A stretch of DNA of 64,000 nucleotides from Aequorivita vitellina (lineage in GTDB: Bacteria > Bacteroidota > Bacteroidia > Flavobacteriales > Flavobacteriaceae). Shown one piece after another: positions 1 to 9,042 of the stretch. The stretch covers positions 162,463-226,462 of the forward strand of contig NZ_JAIRBA010000002.1 in the NCBI RefSeq assembly GCF_022008365.1, written 5' to 3'. Numbering within the stretch: the first letter of the stretch is position 1; each line of letters starts with the position of its first letter. A program made the translations under genes and the position numbers. The notes below the pieces were generated by a model, which worked only from the letters and a program-made list of their open reading frames with translations, had not been told where the DNA came from and searched no databases.

Positions 1-2251
1 AGATTAAAAAGTCGCGCGTTCCCCAACGATATTTGGCGTGTGTTAATTGCGAAGGAATGGGGTCGCTGGTAAAGGCTTTTTTCTTCATATCGTCAATATA
101 CCAATCTGTTTGAAACAAGCTTGTATTTATAATACGCACATCTTGTCTATAGCCTTCCACATTTTGGGCGTACCAAAGGGCAAACGTATCGTTGTCTCCA
201 ATGGTAAACAGTATTGCGTTTTCATCGCAAGAGTCTAAATACATTTTACCCATTGATTGTGCGGTATAACGGTTGCTTCTATCGTGGTCGTCCCAGTTTT
301 GGGTTGCGAGCAAAACGGGCGCTGCCAAAGCCGAAATAATTAAAACAACCGGAAGTGCCACTTTCGGTTTTAAATACTCTTTTACCAAATCAAAAAGTGC
401 ATAAACGCCGTACCCTATCCACATGGCAAACACATAAAAACTACCCACTAATGCATAGTCGCGCTCACGTGGCTCAAAGGGTCTTTCATTTAAATAAACC
501 TTTAAGGCTAAACCTGTAAATAGGAAAAAGACAAGGAGCACCCAAAAACTTTTTTGATCGTTTTTAAAGTGAAAAACTAAGCCTATTACACCTAAAATAA
601 GCGGTAGGAAAAAGTACGTATTACGCGCTTTATTCTCTTTCATATCTGTGGTAAGCATATCTTGATTGCCCAGCCGCATTTCGTCAATAAATTTAATTCC
701 GCTAATCCAGTTGCCGTGCAGATCTGTATAACGGCCTTGCACATCGTCCTGTCTTCCGGTGAAATTCCACATAAAATAACGCCAATACATATACCCAAAT
801 TGAAACTCGAACATAAATTTCATATTTTGGAAAAAGGATGGTTTTTGAATATCGAGAAATTGCCCGAAGTTTTTTAGAAATTTATCGTAATCGCTTTTAT
901 CAACTAAGCCTTGATTGTAGGCTTGTTTAAAATTATTTACCTCGTCTACCAATCGCGGTTCGCTTAAATATTCACTTTTAACCGAAAAGTCTAAACCACC
1001 TGTAAATTCCATGTAATTGGCGTTGTGCTCGGTACTCCACATTCTGGGAAGGAAAGCTTTCTGCGAATCTTCGGTGTTTTGGCCTGCATTTTTGTAATTG
1101 TTTACAATAATGTATTTGTTGGTTGCTTCGTCTTTTTCGTATTTTGGTTTTTCGTCTTTATACGGGTTGTCTTCATCTAACCCCGCATAGGTTTCGGTAA
1201 AAAGCGGCCCGTAAAATAAATGTGTTTCTGGGTATTGCTCGCGGTTGTAATACGCCAAAAGTTCGCGGGCGTTATTTGGGTTGTTTTCATTAATTACCGT
1301 TCCGGCATTGGCGCGAATGGGCAACATTAACCAACTTGAGAACCCAATAAATATAAAGAGAACACACAATAAAAGTGTGTTTAACTGTACAAAGCCTTTT
1401 TTTCTGGTGAATTTTAACCCGTAAATAAAAAGTACGATAAATAGGAGTGCGGCGAAGATGGTTCCGGAGTTAAAGGGAAGCCCCATGCTATTTACGAAAA
1501 ACAATTCCGAAGCGCTAAAAAACTTCATCGTCATTGGCAATAATAGCTTGAAGATGAAAAGTAAGATTGCAACAGTAACAATATTTGCAATAATGAAGTT
1601 TTTAACCGTGACGGTTTTGTAGTGCTTAAAGAAGTATAAAAATCCAATTGCCGGAATAGTGAGCAGCGCCATAAAGTGAACCCCGAAGGAAAGCCCGATA
1701 ATAAAAGCAATTAAAATTACCCAGCGATTACCACGTGGCTCTAGCATTTCGCGTTCCCAGCGCAGGGCGGTATAAAACAAGACAGCCATTAAAAAAGCCG
1801 CACTGGCATAAACCTCTGCTTCAACGGCGTTAAACCAAAAACTATCGGTAAAGGTAAAGGCTAAGGCACCCACGGCAGCGCTTCCAATAATGGCTATTGC
1901 CGATGTTTTGTCTATTTCCTGGTGTTTGGAAATTACATTAGTTAGTAAAATAGTAAGCGACCAAAACATAAAAAGTATGGTAAATGCGCTAGAAAAAACA
2001 GACATTAAGTTAATGGTGAGTGCAATATGCGAAGCGTCTGTTGCAAATATGGAGAAGAAAGCCCCCAACAATTGATAGAGTGGAGCTCCCGGCGGGTGGC
2101 CTACTTCCAAATTACTGGCCGTGGTTATATATTCGCCGGCATCCCAAAAACTAGCAGTTGGTTCAACGGTTAACCAATAGGTTGTTAAGGCAATAGCAAA
2201 GACGAGCCAACCTGTAATTTTGTTCCATTTTGTAAAGTTGAAAGAACCCAT
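1..2251 (-). CDS. DUF2723 multipass membrane protein (protein O-mannosyltransferase-like), partial
   Basis: Open frame read on the minus strand from an ATG at 2251 to the window edge with no stop, so about 750 residues are visible and the C-terminus is missing. The N-terminus (MGSFNFTKWNKITGW) is followed by a membrane segment, then FWDAGEYITTASNLEVGHPPGAPLYQ, a loop with acidic residues after the first helix as in GT-C-fold glycosyltransferases and DUF2723. Some ten hydrophobic segments follow, including YTALRWEREML and FVLPLILG-like stretches, with a large soluble insertion between them. DUF2723 proteins are common, usually single-gene loci in Bacteroidetes and are often annotated as protein O-mannosyltransferase-like; substrate and sugar donor cannot be told from sequence. 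It may take part in O-glycosylation of exported proteins, which is inference. Family assignment is confident, function is not. Confidence 0.8.
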   Translation of the reverse strand, partial: MGSFNFTKWNKITGWLVFAIALTTYWLTVEPTASFWDAGEYITTASNLEVGHPPGAPLYQLLGAFFSIFATDASHIALTINLMSVFSSAFTILFMFWSLTILLTNVISKHQEIDKTSAIAIIGSAAVGALAFTFTDSFWFNAVEAEVYASAAFLMAVLFYTALRWEREMLEPRGNRWVILIAFIIGLSFGVHFMALLTIPAIGFLYFFKHYKTVTVKNFIIANIVTVAILLFIFKLLLPMTMKFFSASELFFVNSMGLPFNSGTIFAALLFIVLFIYGLKFTRKKGFVQLNTLLLCVLFIFIGFSSWLMLPIRANAGTVINENNPNNARELLAYYNREQYPETHLFYGPLFTETYAGLDEDNPYKDEKPKYEKDEATNKYIIVNNYKNAGQNTEDSQKAFLPRMWSTEHNANYMEFTGGLDFSVKSEYLSEPRLVDEVNNFKQAYNQGLVDKSDYDKFLKNFGQFLDIQKPSFFQNMKFMFEFQFGYMYWRYFMWNFTGRQDDVQGRYTDLHGNWISGIKFIDEMRLGNQDMLTTDMKENKARNTYFFLPLILGVIGLVFHFKNDQKSFWVLLVFFLFTGLALKVYLNERPFEPRERDYALVGSFYVFAMWIGYGVYALFDLVKEYLKPKVALPVVLIISALAAPVLLATQNWDDHDRSNRYTAQSMGKMYLDSCDENAILFTIGDNDTFALWYAQNVEGYRQDVRIINTSLFQTDWYIDDMKKKAFTSDPIPSQLTHAKYRWGTRDFLI

Positions 2252-2395
2252 AAGCACTTAAAATTTTTATGCGACGAATTTACTAATAATATAAATAGCC
2301 CCAAGTATGTAAATGAGGTAACGTGCAATATGTTTGTATATTTTCAGAAAAAAAATGTAATTGTAAAATAATGCCTTTAATTTTTTAGCGAAATG

Positions 2396-2426
2396 TTTGT
2401 ACAAGACAAAGTTTGTATTAAATTTG
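2396..2426 (+). promoter_or_regulatory. Promoter of tRNA-Gln
   Basis: TTTG at 2396-2399 and TAAATTTG at 2419-2426 are separated by 19 bases. This matches the Bacteroidetes primary sigma consensus TTTG / TAnnTTTG, and is the best match in the window. It implies transcription starting near 2432, about 57 bases before the tRNA 5' end, so a leader must be removed by RNase P. Confidence 0.75.
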
Positions 2427-2488
2427 CACCTCCTAAGCTAGAAAATACTTTTTTAGCCTTGGTAGATGCAAATCTAAATATATTGAAT

Positions 2489-2561
2489 TGGCCCATGGTG
2501 TAACTGGCAACACGTCTGGTTTTGGTCCAGAAGAGTCTAGGTTCGAGCCCTAGTGGGCCAA
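2489..2561 (+). tRNA. tRNA-Gln (anticodon TTG)
   Basis: A complete cloverleaf can be folded by eye. The acceptor stem TGGCCCA (2489-2495) pairs with TGGGCCA (2554-2560). The anticodon stem TCTGG/CCAGA encloses the seven-base loop TTTTGGT with TTG as anticodon, which reads CAA (Gln). The T arm contains GTTCGAG. The discriminator is A2561 and no CCA is encoded, so CCA must be added after transcription. It is a solitary tRNA gene with its own promoter and terminator. Confidence 0.93.
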
Positions 2562-2568
2562 CTTTATA

Positions 2569-2609
2569 AAACCCTAATCAGCTGAAAAGCATTTGATTAG
2601 GGTTTTTTT
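2569..2609 (+). terminator. Intrinsic terminator of tRNA-Gln
   Basis: AAACCCTAATCA (2569-2580) pairs with TGATTAGGGTTT (2594-2605) around a 13-base loop, followed by a T run. It lies 8 bases after the tRNA and ends this one-gene transcript. Confidence 0.85.
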
Positions 2610-2716
2610 GTACCGTTTAATAATGAAATGGTTTCAGGAAAATTATAATTTTTAGGCTGAAGCATTATTTAAATAGACAACTCTTATAATTGAGAACTCA
2701 CGTATTTATAGAAGAA

Positions 2717-3313
2717 TTAATGCTCCAATTCTTTATCTGTTATCGGAATACTTTCCTGCATTAATTTCCAGGTAAACTTCTTTTCGCTTTTTCTATCCAT
2801 ATTAAAAACTGAATAATAACGTACTAGTTGTGTGCTGTCTTTTGGGTTATTAGTTATCGGGATTAACGAATCTGCCATATTGCTTTTATGAATTGCAAAA
2901 CGATTTACCGGTTGCTTCCAGTTTGAATTGTTATATACAAATAGATAGTATTCGTTAAAATTTGTATCCTTTAATTTGGCATTCACTAATAAAACATCAT
3001 TCTGAAAGTTTTTAAGTTTTAAAATTTTCAATTCGGCACCTATGCTTTCGGGAATTGCAATTTCTGGAAGTTTTTTTTCTTCAAAACCAATATATGTAAC
3101 TTCATTTGTGGTGTCAATATTTTTTATATAGGCGTAGAGAGAATCGCTATTCCCCAAAAAATCTGCTTTTAAAGCACCTTCAGGAATTTTAGGTTTTGCT
3201 ATTATAGTAGGTGATGGTTCCTCAATTTCCAAAACTGTTTTTATTTCTTTTTTGTGGTGAAGTTGATTACACCCAAAAATAAAAACCAGTAAAGTGAAGA
3301 ATAAAAATTTCAT
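2717..3313 (-). CDS. Small lipoprotein of unknown function
   Basis: 198 residues starting at the ATG at 3313. The N-terminus MKFLFFTLLVFIFGCNQ is a type II signal peptide with lipobox FGC (Cys15), which decides the start: a longer frame up to 3379 would bury the signal peptide and overlap the upstream gene. The mature part is polar and rich in Lys, Glu and Asn, with no motif I recognise. Upstream on the same strand the universal stress protein stops at 3315, one base before this ATG, so the two are almost certainly co-transcribed and translationally coupled. It is probably an outer-membrane or periplasmic lipoprotein linked to stress or stationary phase; that is inference from the neighbour only. 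Confidence 0.72.
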   Translation of the reverse strand: MKFLFFTLLVFIFGCNQLHHKKEIKTVLEIEEPSPTIIAKPKIPEGALKADFLGNSDSLYAYIKNIDTTNEVTYIGFEEKKLPEIAIPESIGAELKILKLKNFQNDVLLVNAKLKDTNFNEYYLFVYNNSNWKQPVNRFAIHKSNMADSLIPITNNPKDSTQLVRYYSVFNMDRKSEKKFTWKLMQESIPITDKELEH

Positions 3314-3314
3314 T

Positions 3315-4136
3315 TTAAATTTTAAAAGTAATGACAGGCATATTTGCATGGTTAACCATATCTTCACTAATACTTCCATTGAAAAAATGCGAAATTCCCT
3401 TTCGGCCGTGCGTGCCCATTCCTATTAATTGTGCATTAATATGATTGGCGAAATTTAAAATACCTTTTTCTACCGAGGTGTCGTTGAAAATATTAAGCGT
3501 ATAATTTTTAACCCCCATGCCACGCACAAAGTTCTCCATTATTTTTTGTGCTTCGGTTGAGGTGTTAAAATTGGCTGGGGTATTTACAAATAGCAAGTGC
3601 ATTTTTGCACCCACTTTTTTTGCGAATTTTTGTGCCTTGTCTAAAGCTCCACGACCGTCTTCAGAAAAATCTGATGCAAAAATAAAATCGTTTACCTCAA
3701 ATTTGGGATGGTTGTTTTTAATAACCAATACGGGAATATTAGAAGTTCGCACTACTTTTTCGGTGTTGCTGCCCACAAACATTTCTTTAAAACCACTTGC
3801 TCCCGTGGAGCCCATTACTATAAGGTCTATTTTGTTTTTGTCGCATACTGCTTCAATATCTTCATAAATTTCATCGTGACCAATGGTTTCGTTTAGTGTT
3901 ATGCCCTCTAAATACGGCTTCGCTCTAAGTTCACCAAAGCGTTTTTCTGCCAGTTTAATAAAGAAAAGCGATTCTGGAAGACTGCCCGAATCGCTGGAGG
4001 TTGCAAGATGAAGCGGCATTTCCATGGAGTGGAGCACAAATATTTGGCTCTTGTGTTTTTTGGCAAGTGTTACTGCCACTTTTAGCGCGTTTTCGGCTTG
4101 TTCAGAGAAATCGGTTGGTACGAGGATACGTTTCAT
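3315..4136 (-). CDS. Universal stress protein with tandem UspA domains
   Basis: 273 residues made of two UspA domains. Domain 1 (1-140) opens MKRILVPTDFSE and carries GSTG at 109-112 with VGSN at 121-124. Domain 2 (150-273) opens FIFASDFSED and carries GTHG at 241-244 with NGS at 253-255. These G-x2-G-x9-G-S/T/N patterns are the ATP-binding signature of the MJ0577-type branch, so nucleotide binding is likely in both halves. Tandem Usp proteins are cytoplasmic stress and stationary-phase factors whose exact output is usually unknown. The first gene of a two-gene minus-strand unit with the lipoprotein behind it; divergent from rimP across a 153-base intergenic region. Confidence 0.9.
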   Translation of the reverse strand: MKRILVPTDFSEQAENALKVAVTLAKKHKSQIFVLHSMEMPLHLATSSDSGSLPESLFFIKLAEKRFGELRAKPYLEGITLNETIGHDEIYEDIEAVCDKNKIDLIVMGSTGASGFKEMFVGSNTEKVVRTSNIPVLVIKNNHPKFEVNDFIFASDFSEDGRGALDKAQKFAKKVGAKMHLLFVNTPANFNTSTEAQKIMENFVRGMGVKNYTLNIFNDTSVEKGILNFANHINAQLIGMGTHGRKGISHFFNGSISEDMVNHANMPVITFKI

Positions 4137-4216
4137 ATATGGTTGGTTAATTTTTGAACCCTTAAATTACAAAATAAATCGTTTGCCCTTGGTTTTTATA
4201 ATATTAAAAAATATAT

Positions 4217-4224
4217 TATATTTG
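4217..4224 (+). promoter_or_regulatory. -7 element of the rimP-nusA-infB promoter
   Basis: TATATTTG matches TAnnTTTG exactly and is followed by CACC. A TTG at 4189-4191 is a possible -33 element but its 25-base spacing is longer than usual. The expected start near 4230 gives a leader of about 60 bases that contains the hairpin at 4250-4274. Confidence 0.6.
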
Positions 4225-4249
4225 CACCGAATTTGATACGAAAATATCT

Positions 4250-4274
4250 GAGGGGACTAAAGTCCCCTCTTTTT
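4250..4274 (+). terminator. Terminator-like hairpin in the rimP leader (possible attenuator)
   Basis: GAGGGGAC (4250-4257) pairs perfectly with GTCCCCTC (4262-4269) around TAAA, followed directly by TTTTT (4270-4274). It is downstream of the -7 element and 15 bases upstream of the rimP ATG, so every rimP-nusA-infB transcript must pass it. The upstream neighbour USP is on the other strand, so the hairpin cannot be ending an upstream plus-strand gene. Attenuation responding to NusA is an attractive but unproven idea. Confidence 0.65.
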
Positions 4275-4289
4275 ATAGCTTAAAAAATA

Positions 4290-4751
4290 ATGCGGGAAAA
4301 AGTAGCACAACTGCTTAAAAGTGCACTAGAAGAAAACAAATCGCTGTTTCTGATCGATCTAAATATTTCTGAAGACAACCAAATACGGGTCATTCTGGAC
4401 GGCGACAAGGGCGTAACAGTTGATGATTGTATTGCGGTTAGCCGCCAAATTGAGCATAACTTAGACAGAGAAGAATACGATTTTTCATTAGAAGTAATGT
4501 CCGCTGGAGTTTCAGAGCCATTAACTTTGCCACGACAGTACAAAAAAAATATAGGAAGAACGTTAAAGATAAAAACTAAGAACAACGAAAAATTTGAAGG
4601 CGAATTAACCGCTGCAACTCATGAAAGCTGTACTTTAAAATGGACAGCACGCGAGCCAAAGCCAGTGGGGAAAGGTAAAATTACCGTTCAAAAAGAGGCA
4701 ACATTGCCTTATACAGATATTATGGAAGCAAAAGTGATGATAACATTTTAA
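4290..4751 (+). CDS. rimP: Ribosome maturation factor RimP
   Basis: 153 residues. The N-terminal alpha/beta domain contains [20 protein letters not shown] and [16 protein letters not shown], then the diagnostic [21 protein letters not shown], and a C-terminal SH3-like domain beginning near residue 85. RimP binds the 30S subunit and helps its late assembly. It is the first gene of rimP-nusA-infB, the order conserved across most bacteria; nusA starts 10 bases after its stop. The ATG at 4290 has no clear Shine-Dalgarno sequence, as expected for this phylum. Confidence 0.93.
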   Translation: MREKVAQLLKSALEENKSLFLIDLNISEDNQIRVILDGDKGVTVDDCIAVSRQIEHNLDREEYDFSLEVMSAGVSEPLTLPRQYKKNIGRTLKIKTKNNEKFEGELTAATHESCTLKWTAREPKPVGKGKITVQKEATLPYTDIMEAKVMITF

Positions 4752-4761
4752 TTGAATTGAT

Positions 4762-5994
4762 ATGGAAAACTTAGCACTAATCGATTCTTTTTCGGAATTT
4801 AAAGACGACAAACAAATAGACAGAGTAACGCTTATGGCGATACTTGAAGACGTTTTCAGAAATGCGCTAAAGAAAAAATACGGTAGCGATGATAACTTTG
4901 ATATTATTGTAAACCCAGACAAAGGCGACCTTGAAATATGGAGAAACCGTATTGTGGTAGCCAATGGTGAAGTGGAAGATCCCAATGAGGAAATTTCGCT
5001 TAACGAAGCGCGTAAAATTGAACCCGATTTTGAAATTGGCGAAGATGTTTCTGAAGAAGTAAAATTAATAGATCTTGGCCGCCGTTCTATTTTGGCATTG
5101 CGCCAAAACCTTATTTCAAAAATTCACGAGCACGATAATACCATAATATACAAGCAGTTTAAAGACCTTGAAGGCGAAATTTATACCGCCGAGGTACATC
5201 ACATTCGTCACCGCGCCGTTATCTTGTTAGATGATGATGGCAACGAAATTATTCTTCCAAAGGAAAAACAAATTCCTTCAGATTTTTTCAGAAAAGGAGA
5301 CAACGTACGTGGTATAATTGAAAGTGTTGATTTAAAAGGTAACAAACCTACGATCATCATGAGCCGTGCCGCAAATATTTTCCTCGAAAAATTATTCGAA
5401 CAGGAAATCCCAGAAGTTTTTGACGGTTTAATTACAGTTAAAAAAGTAGTGCGTATTCCGGGCGAAAAAGCAAAAGTTGCCGTAGATTCATACGACGACC
5501 GTATTGATCCTGTCGGGGCCTGCGTAGGTATGAAAGGTTCTAGAATTCACGGTATTGTGCGCGAATTGGGCAATGAAAACATAGACGTAATTAATTACAC
5601 CAGCAACCTTACCTTGTATATTACAAGAGCACTGAGTCCCGCAAAAGTAACTTCGGTTAAAATTGACGATGAGAAAAAACGTGCAGAGGTTATTCTTCGC
5701 CCAGAAGAAGTGAGTAAAGCTATTGGTCGTGGAGGCCACAACATTCGCTTAGCTGGTCAACTAACTGGTTACGAAATAGATGTGCTTCGCGAAGGGGCAG
5801 AAGAGGATGTAGAATTATCTGAATTCTCTGACGAAATTGAAGGTTGGATTATTGAAGAATTCAGCAAAATTGGGCTGGATACAGCGAAAAGCGTATTGGA
5901 ACACGACATCAACGATTTGGTAAAACGTACCGATCTTGAAGAAGAAACAATCCGCGATGTTATAAATATATTAAAAGAAGAATTTGAAGAGTAG
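4762..5994 (+). CDS. nusA: Transcription termination/antitermination factor NusA
   Basis: 410 residues. The N-terminal RNA-polymerase-binding domain (about 1-125) is followed by an S1 domain (about 135-200) and two KH domains: VGACVGMKGSRIHGIVREL near 250-268 and IGRGGHNIRLAGQLTG near 320-335. A short acidic C-terminal tail follows (SEFSDEIEGWIIEEF), without the extended AR1/AR2 repeats of E. coli NusA. NusA binds RNA polymerase and RNA and controls pausing, termination and antitermination. It is the middle gene of the operon; the leader hairpin upstream of rimP would be a natural target for autoregulation by this protein, which is inference. Confidence 0.95.
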   Translation: MENLALIDSFSEFKDDKQIDRVTLMAILEDVFRNALKKKYGSDDNFDIIVNPDKGDLEIWRNRIVVANGEVEDPNEEISLNEARKIEPDFEIGEDVSEEVKLIDLGRRSILALRQNLISKIHEHDNTIIYKQFKDLEGEIYTAEVHHIRHRAVILLDDDGNEIILPKEKQIPSDFFRKGDNVRGIIESVDLKGNKPTIIMSRAANIFLEKLFEQEIPEVFDGLITVKKVVRIPGEKAKVAVDSYDDRIDPVGACVGMKGSRIHGIVRELGNENIDVINYTSNLTLYITRALSPAKVTSVKIDDEKKRAEVILRPEEVSKAIGRGGHNIRLAGQLTGYEIDVLREGAEEDVELSEFSDEIEGWIIEEFSKIGLDTAKSVLEHDINDLVKRTDLEEETIRDVINILKEEFEE

Positions 5995-6054
5995 TTGAAA
6001 CTTTGACTACTTTTATACAAATTTTTTAAAAAGACAAAATTAGGAAAAGCATTT

Positions 6055-8904
6055 ATGGCTGAAGTAAAAACAAAAAGACTGAGTCAGGTATTACGTGAAT
6101 TCAACATCTCGTTGGATCGTGCCGTGGATTTTTTAAGCTCCAAGGGGTTCGATGTAGACGCAAGTCCCAATACCAAAATAACAGGTGATGAATACGAAGT
6201 CCTTTTTGAAGAATTTGAAACCGACAAAAGTAAAAAAGTAGCTTCTAAAGAAGTAGGGGAAGAAAAACGCAAAGAGAAAGAAGAACTTCGACTGGAACGC
6301 GAACGCGAACTTGAAGAAAAGCAGAAGAAGGAAGAGGCTTCCCGCGTTATTAGAGCTGGAGCAAAACTAGACGGCCCCAAGCAAGTAGGAAAAATTGATC
6401 TTGCTACTGGAAAAGCCAAACCAGCTAGTCCGGCAAGCGAAAAAGAAGAGCCCAAAGCTGAACAGAAGCCCGATGCTCTAGAAACGGAAAAACAAGCGCA
6501 AGGAAAAGTTGAAAAGACAGAAGAAGTAACTCCCCCAACAAAGGAAGAAAAGACGAAGGAAGCGAAAACCGTTGTAGAAGAAAAGCCAAAAGAAGAGCAG
6601 GCTAAAACGGAAGAAGTTAAGGCAGATCAACCCAGAGAAACAAAGCCTAAAGCGGCAGATACCGCACAAACTACAAAAGAAGAAAAGTCAAAAGAAGCTC
6701 CCGCTTCAAAGGCCGAGGAGCCTAAAACAGAAGAAAAAACAGAAACCACAAAGGAATCTGATACCGTTACTACGCAATATCGTAAACTTGATGGTCCTAA
6801 CTTTACGGGTCAGAAAATAGATCTTACCCAGTTTAAAAAACCAGAGAAGAAAAAGGAGACCAAAACAGACGATAAGAAAAACGTAAAAGGCAAAAGACGC
6901 CGCATAAGTAAAGAAACTCCAAAATCTGGAGGCAACAACTACAGAGATAACCGCGGGTCTGGCAATAGAAAGGGACGCAGTAGTACACCTAAAGAAGAGC
7001 CAAGCGAAGAAGAAGTACAAAAACAAGTACGTGAAACCTTGGAAAAACTTCAAGGGAAATCTTCCAAAGGAAAAGGAGCAAAATACCGTCGCGAAAAACG
7101 AGATACCCATCGTCAAAAAACAGATGAACTTGCACAGCAAGAAGCAGATAACAAACTTATTAAAGTTACCGAATTTGTTACCGCTAGCGAAATGGCAACG
7201 ATGATGGACGTGCCTGTCACCAAAATTATCTCCGCTTGTATGAGTTTGGGAATGATGGTAACAATGAACCAACGTCTCGATGCTGAAACCCTGAGTATTG
7301 TTGCAGATGAATTTGGCTACGAGTTAGAGTTCGTTACCGCCGACCTTGAAGAATCCATAGATCGGGATATAGATGCTCCTGAAGACCTTCAAGATCGCGC
7401 ACCTATTGTTACAGTAATGGGTCACGTAGATCACGGTAAAACATCATTATTAGATTACGTTCGTAAAGAAAATGTTATTGCAGGCGAATCTGGTGGAATT
7501 ACCCAACATATTGGTGCCTATGGTGTTGAGTTAGAGGGTGGTCAAAAAATAGCCTTTTTAGATACCCCTGGTCACGAAGCCTTTACTGCTATGCGTGCTC
7601 GTGGAGCCCAAGTTACAGATGTTGCCATAATTGTTGTGGCAGCAGATGATGCTATTATGCCACAAACAAAAGAGGCAATCAGCCATGCACAAGCTGCAGG
7701 TGTACCAATAGTGTTTGCTATCAATAAAATTGATAAACCTACCTCAAACCCCGAGAAAATAAAAGAAGGGCTTGCTCAAATGAACTTATTAGTTGAAGAT
7801 TGGGGTGGAAAAATTCAGTCGCAGGACATCTCGGCAAAAACAGGTCAAGGTGTAAAAGAGTTGCTTGAAAAAGTATTACTCGAAGCCGAATTACTGGAAT
7901 TAAAAGCTAACCCACACCGCCAAGCAAATGGTACTGTTGTAGAAGCCTTTTTGGACAAGGGTAGAGGCTATGTATCTACCGTATTGGTACAAGGCGGAAC
8001 ACTTAAGGTTGGAGATTATGTGCTTGCTGGACAACACAGCGGAAAAGTGAAAGCAATGCAGGATGAACGCGGTAAAAATGTGAAAGAAGCCGGTCCATCA
8101 ACTCCTGTGTCTGTGCTGGGTCTAGACGGTGCGCCACAAGCCGGCGATAAATTTAATGTATTTGAAGACGAACGCGAGGCCAAAGCCATTGCTACTAAAC
8201 GTACGCAACTTCAACGCGAGCAGTCTGTTAGAACACAGCGACATATTACATTAGATGAAATAGGTAGACGAATTGCCCTTGGTGATTTCAAAGAATTAAA
8301 CATTATTCTTAAAGGTGATGTGGATGGTTCTGTTGAAGCATTGACAGATTCATTCCAGAAATTATCTACTGAAGAAATTCAAGTAAATATAATTCATAAA
8401 GCAGTGGGCCCAATCACCGAAAGTGATGTGCTCTTGGCTTCGGCTTCAGATGCAATTATTATTGGTTTCAACGTTCGCCCAATGGGTAACGCCCGCCAAA
8501 TTGCAGACAAAGAAGAAATTGATATCCGTACGTACTCCATTATTTACGATGCTATAAACGATCTTAAAGACGCAATGGAAGGTATGCTTTCTCCAGAAAT
8601 GAAAGAAGAAATTACCGGTACAGCAGAAATTCGTGAAACTTTCAAAATATCGAAAGTCGGTACAATTGCAGGATGTATGGTGCTAACAGGAAAAATCTTT
8701 AGAAATTCAGGTATCCGTCTTATTCGAGAAGGGGTTGTTGTTTACACAGGTGAACTTGCTTCTTTAAAACGATTTAAAGATGACGTAAAAGAAGTATCTA
8801 AAGGCTACGATTGTGGTATCCAGATTAAAAACTACAATGATATTTACGAAAACGATATTATTGAAGCCTTCCAAGAAGTTGCAGTGAAGAAGAAATTGAA
8901 ATAG
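6055..8904 (+). CDS. infB: Translation initiation factor IF-2
   Basis: 949 residues. A short N-terminal IF2_N subdomain ([20 protein letters not shown]) is followed by a long charged Lys/Glu/Ala-rich linker from about 65 to 345. A second IF2_N region follows near 370, and then the GTPase core: G1 GHVDHGKTS at about 456-464, G3 DTPGHEAF at about 503-510, and G4 NKID near 557. Domains II, III and IV complete the C-terminal half. IF-2 delivers initiator tRNA to the 30S subunit. The charged linker is longer than in many phyla and compositionally biased, which explains several open antisense frames here. Last gene of the operon, 60 bases after nusA and followed by a strong terminator. Confidence 0.96.
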   Translation: MAEVKTKRLSQVLREFNISLDRAVDFLSSKGFDVDASPNTKITGDEYEVLFEEFETDKSKKVASKEVGEEKRKEKEELRLERERELEEKQKKEEASRVIRAGAKLDGPKQVGKIDLATGKAKPASPASEKEEPKAEQKPDALETEKQAQGKVEKTEEVTPPTKEEKTKEAKTVVEEKPKEEQAKTEEVKADQPRETKPKAADTAQTTKEEKSKEAPASKAEEPKTEEKTETTKESDTVTTQYRKLDGPNFTGQKIDLTQFKKPEKKKETKTDDKKNVKGKRRRISKETPKSGGNNYRDNRGSGNRKGRSSTPKEEPSEEEVQKQVRETLEKLQGKSSKGKGAKYRREKRDTHRQKTDELAQQEADNKLIKVTEFVTASEMATMMDVPVTKIISACMSLGMMVTMNQRLDAETLSIVADEFGYELEFVTADLEESIDRDIDAPEDLQDRAPIVTVMGHVDHGKTSLLDYVRKENVIAGESGGITQHIGAYGVELEGGQKIAFLDTPGHEAFTAMRARGAQVTDVAIIVVAADDAIMPQTKEAISHAQAAGVPIVFAINKIDKPTSNPEKIKEGLAQMNLLVEDWGGKIQSQDISAKTGQGVKELLEKVLLEAELLELKANPHRQANGTVVEAFLDKGRGYVSTVLVQGGTLKVGDYVLAGQHSGKVKAMQDERGKNVKEAGPSTPVSVLGLDGAPQAGDKFNVFEDEREAKAIATKRTQLQREQSVRTQRHITLDEIGRRIALGDFKELNIILKGDVDGSVEALTDSFQKLSTEEIQVNIIHKAVGPITESDVLLASASDAIIIGFNVRPMGNARQIADKEEIDIRTYSIIYDAINDLKDAMEGMLSPEMKEEITGTAEIRETFKISKVGTIAGCMVLTGKIFRNSGIRLIREGVVVYTGELASLKRFKDDVKEVSKGYDCGIQIKNYNDIYENDIIEAFQEVAVKKKLK

Positions 8905-8927
8905 TTTTCCTTCCTAATTAACAACTG

Positions 8928-8963
8928 AAACGACCCGAAAATGAATTTTTTCGGGTCGTTTTT
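8928..8963 (+). terminator. Terminator of the rimP-nusA-infB operon
   Basis: AAACGACCCGAAAA (8928-8941) pairs with TTTTCGGGTCGTTT around a short loop and continues into a T run ending near 8963. Confidence 0.88.
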
Positions 8964-9042
8964 ATTGGCAGCAATCCCATTTATTTTTTCATTTTTTGTA
9001 ACAATGAATATTTTTTAAAGTCTATTAAGAAAACCAAACCCA

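Noticed and set aside
6706..7272. Minus-strand open frame of 188 codons inside infB
   Set aside because: It is rich in Phe/Cys/Leu as expected for the antisense of a Lys/Glu-rich linker, has no domain or signal, and fully overlaps an unambiguous infB.
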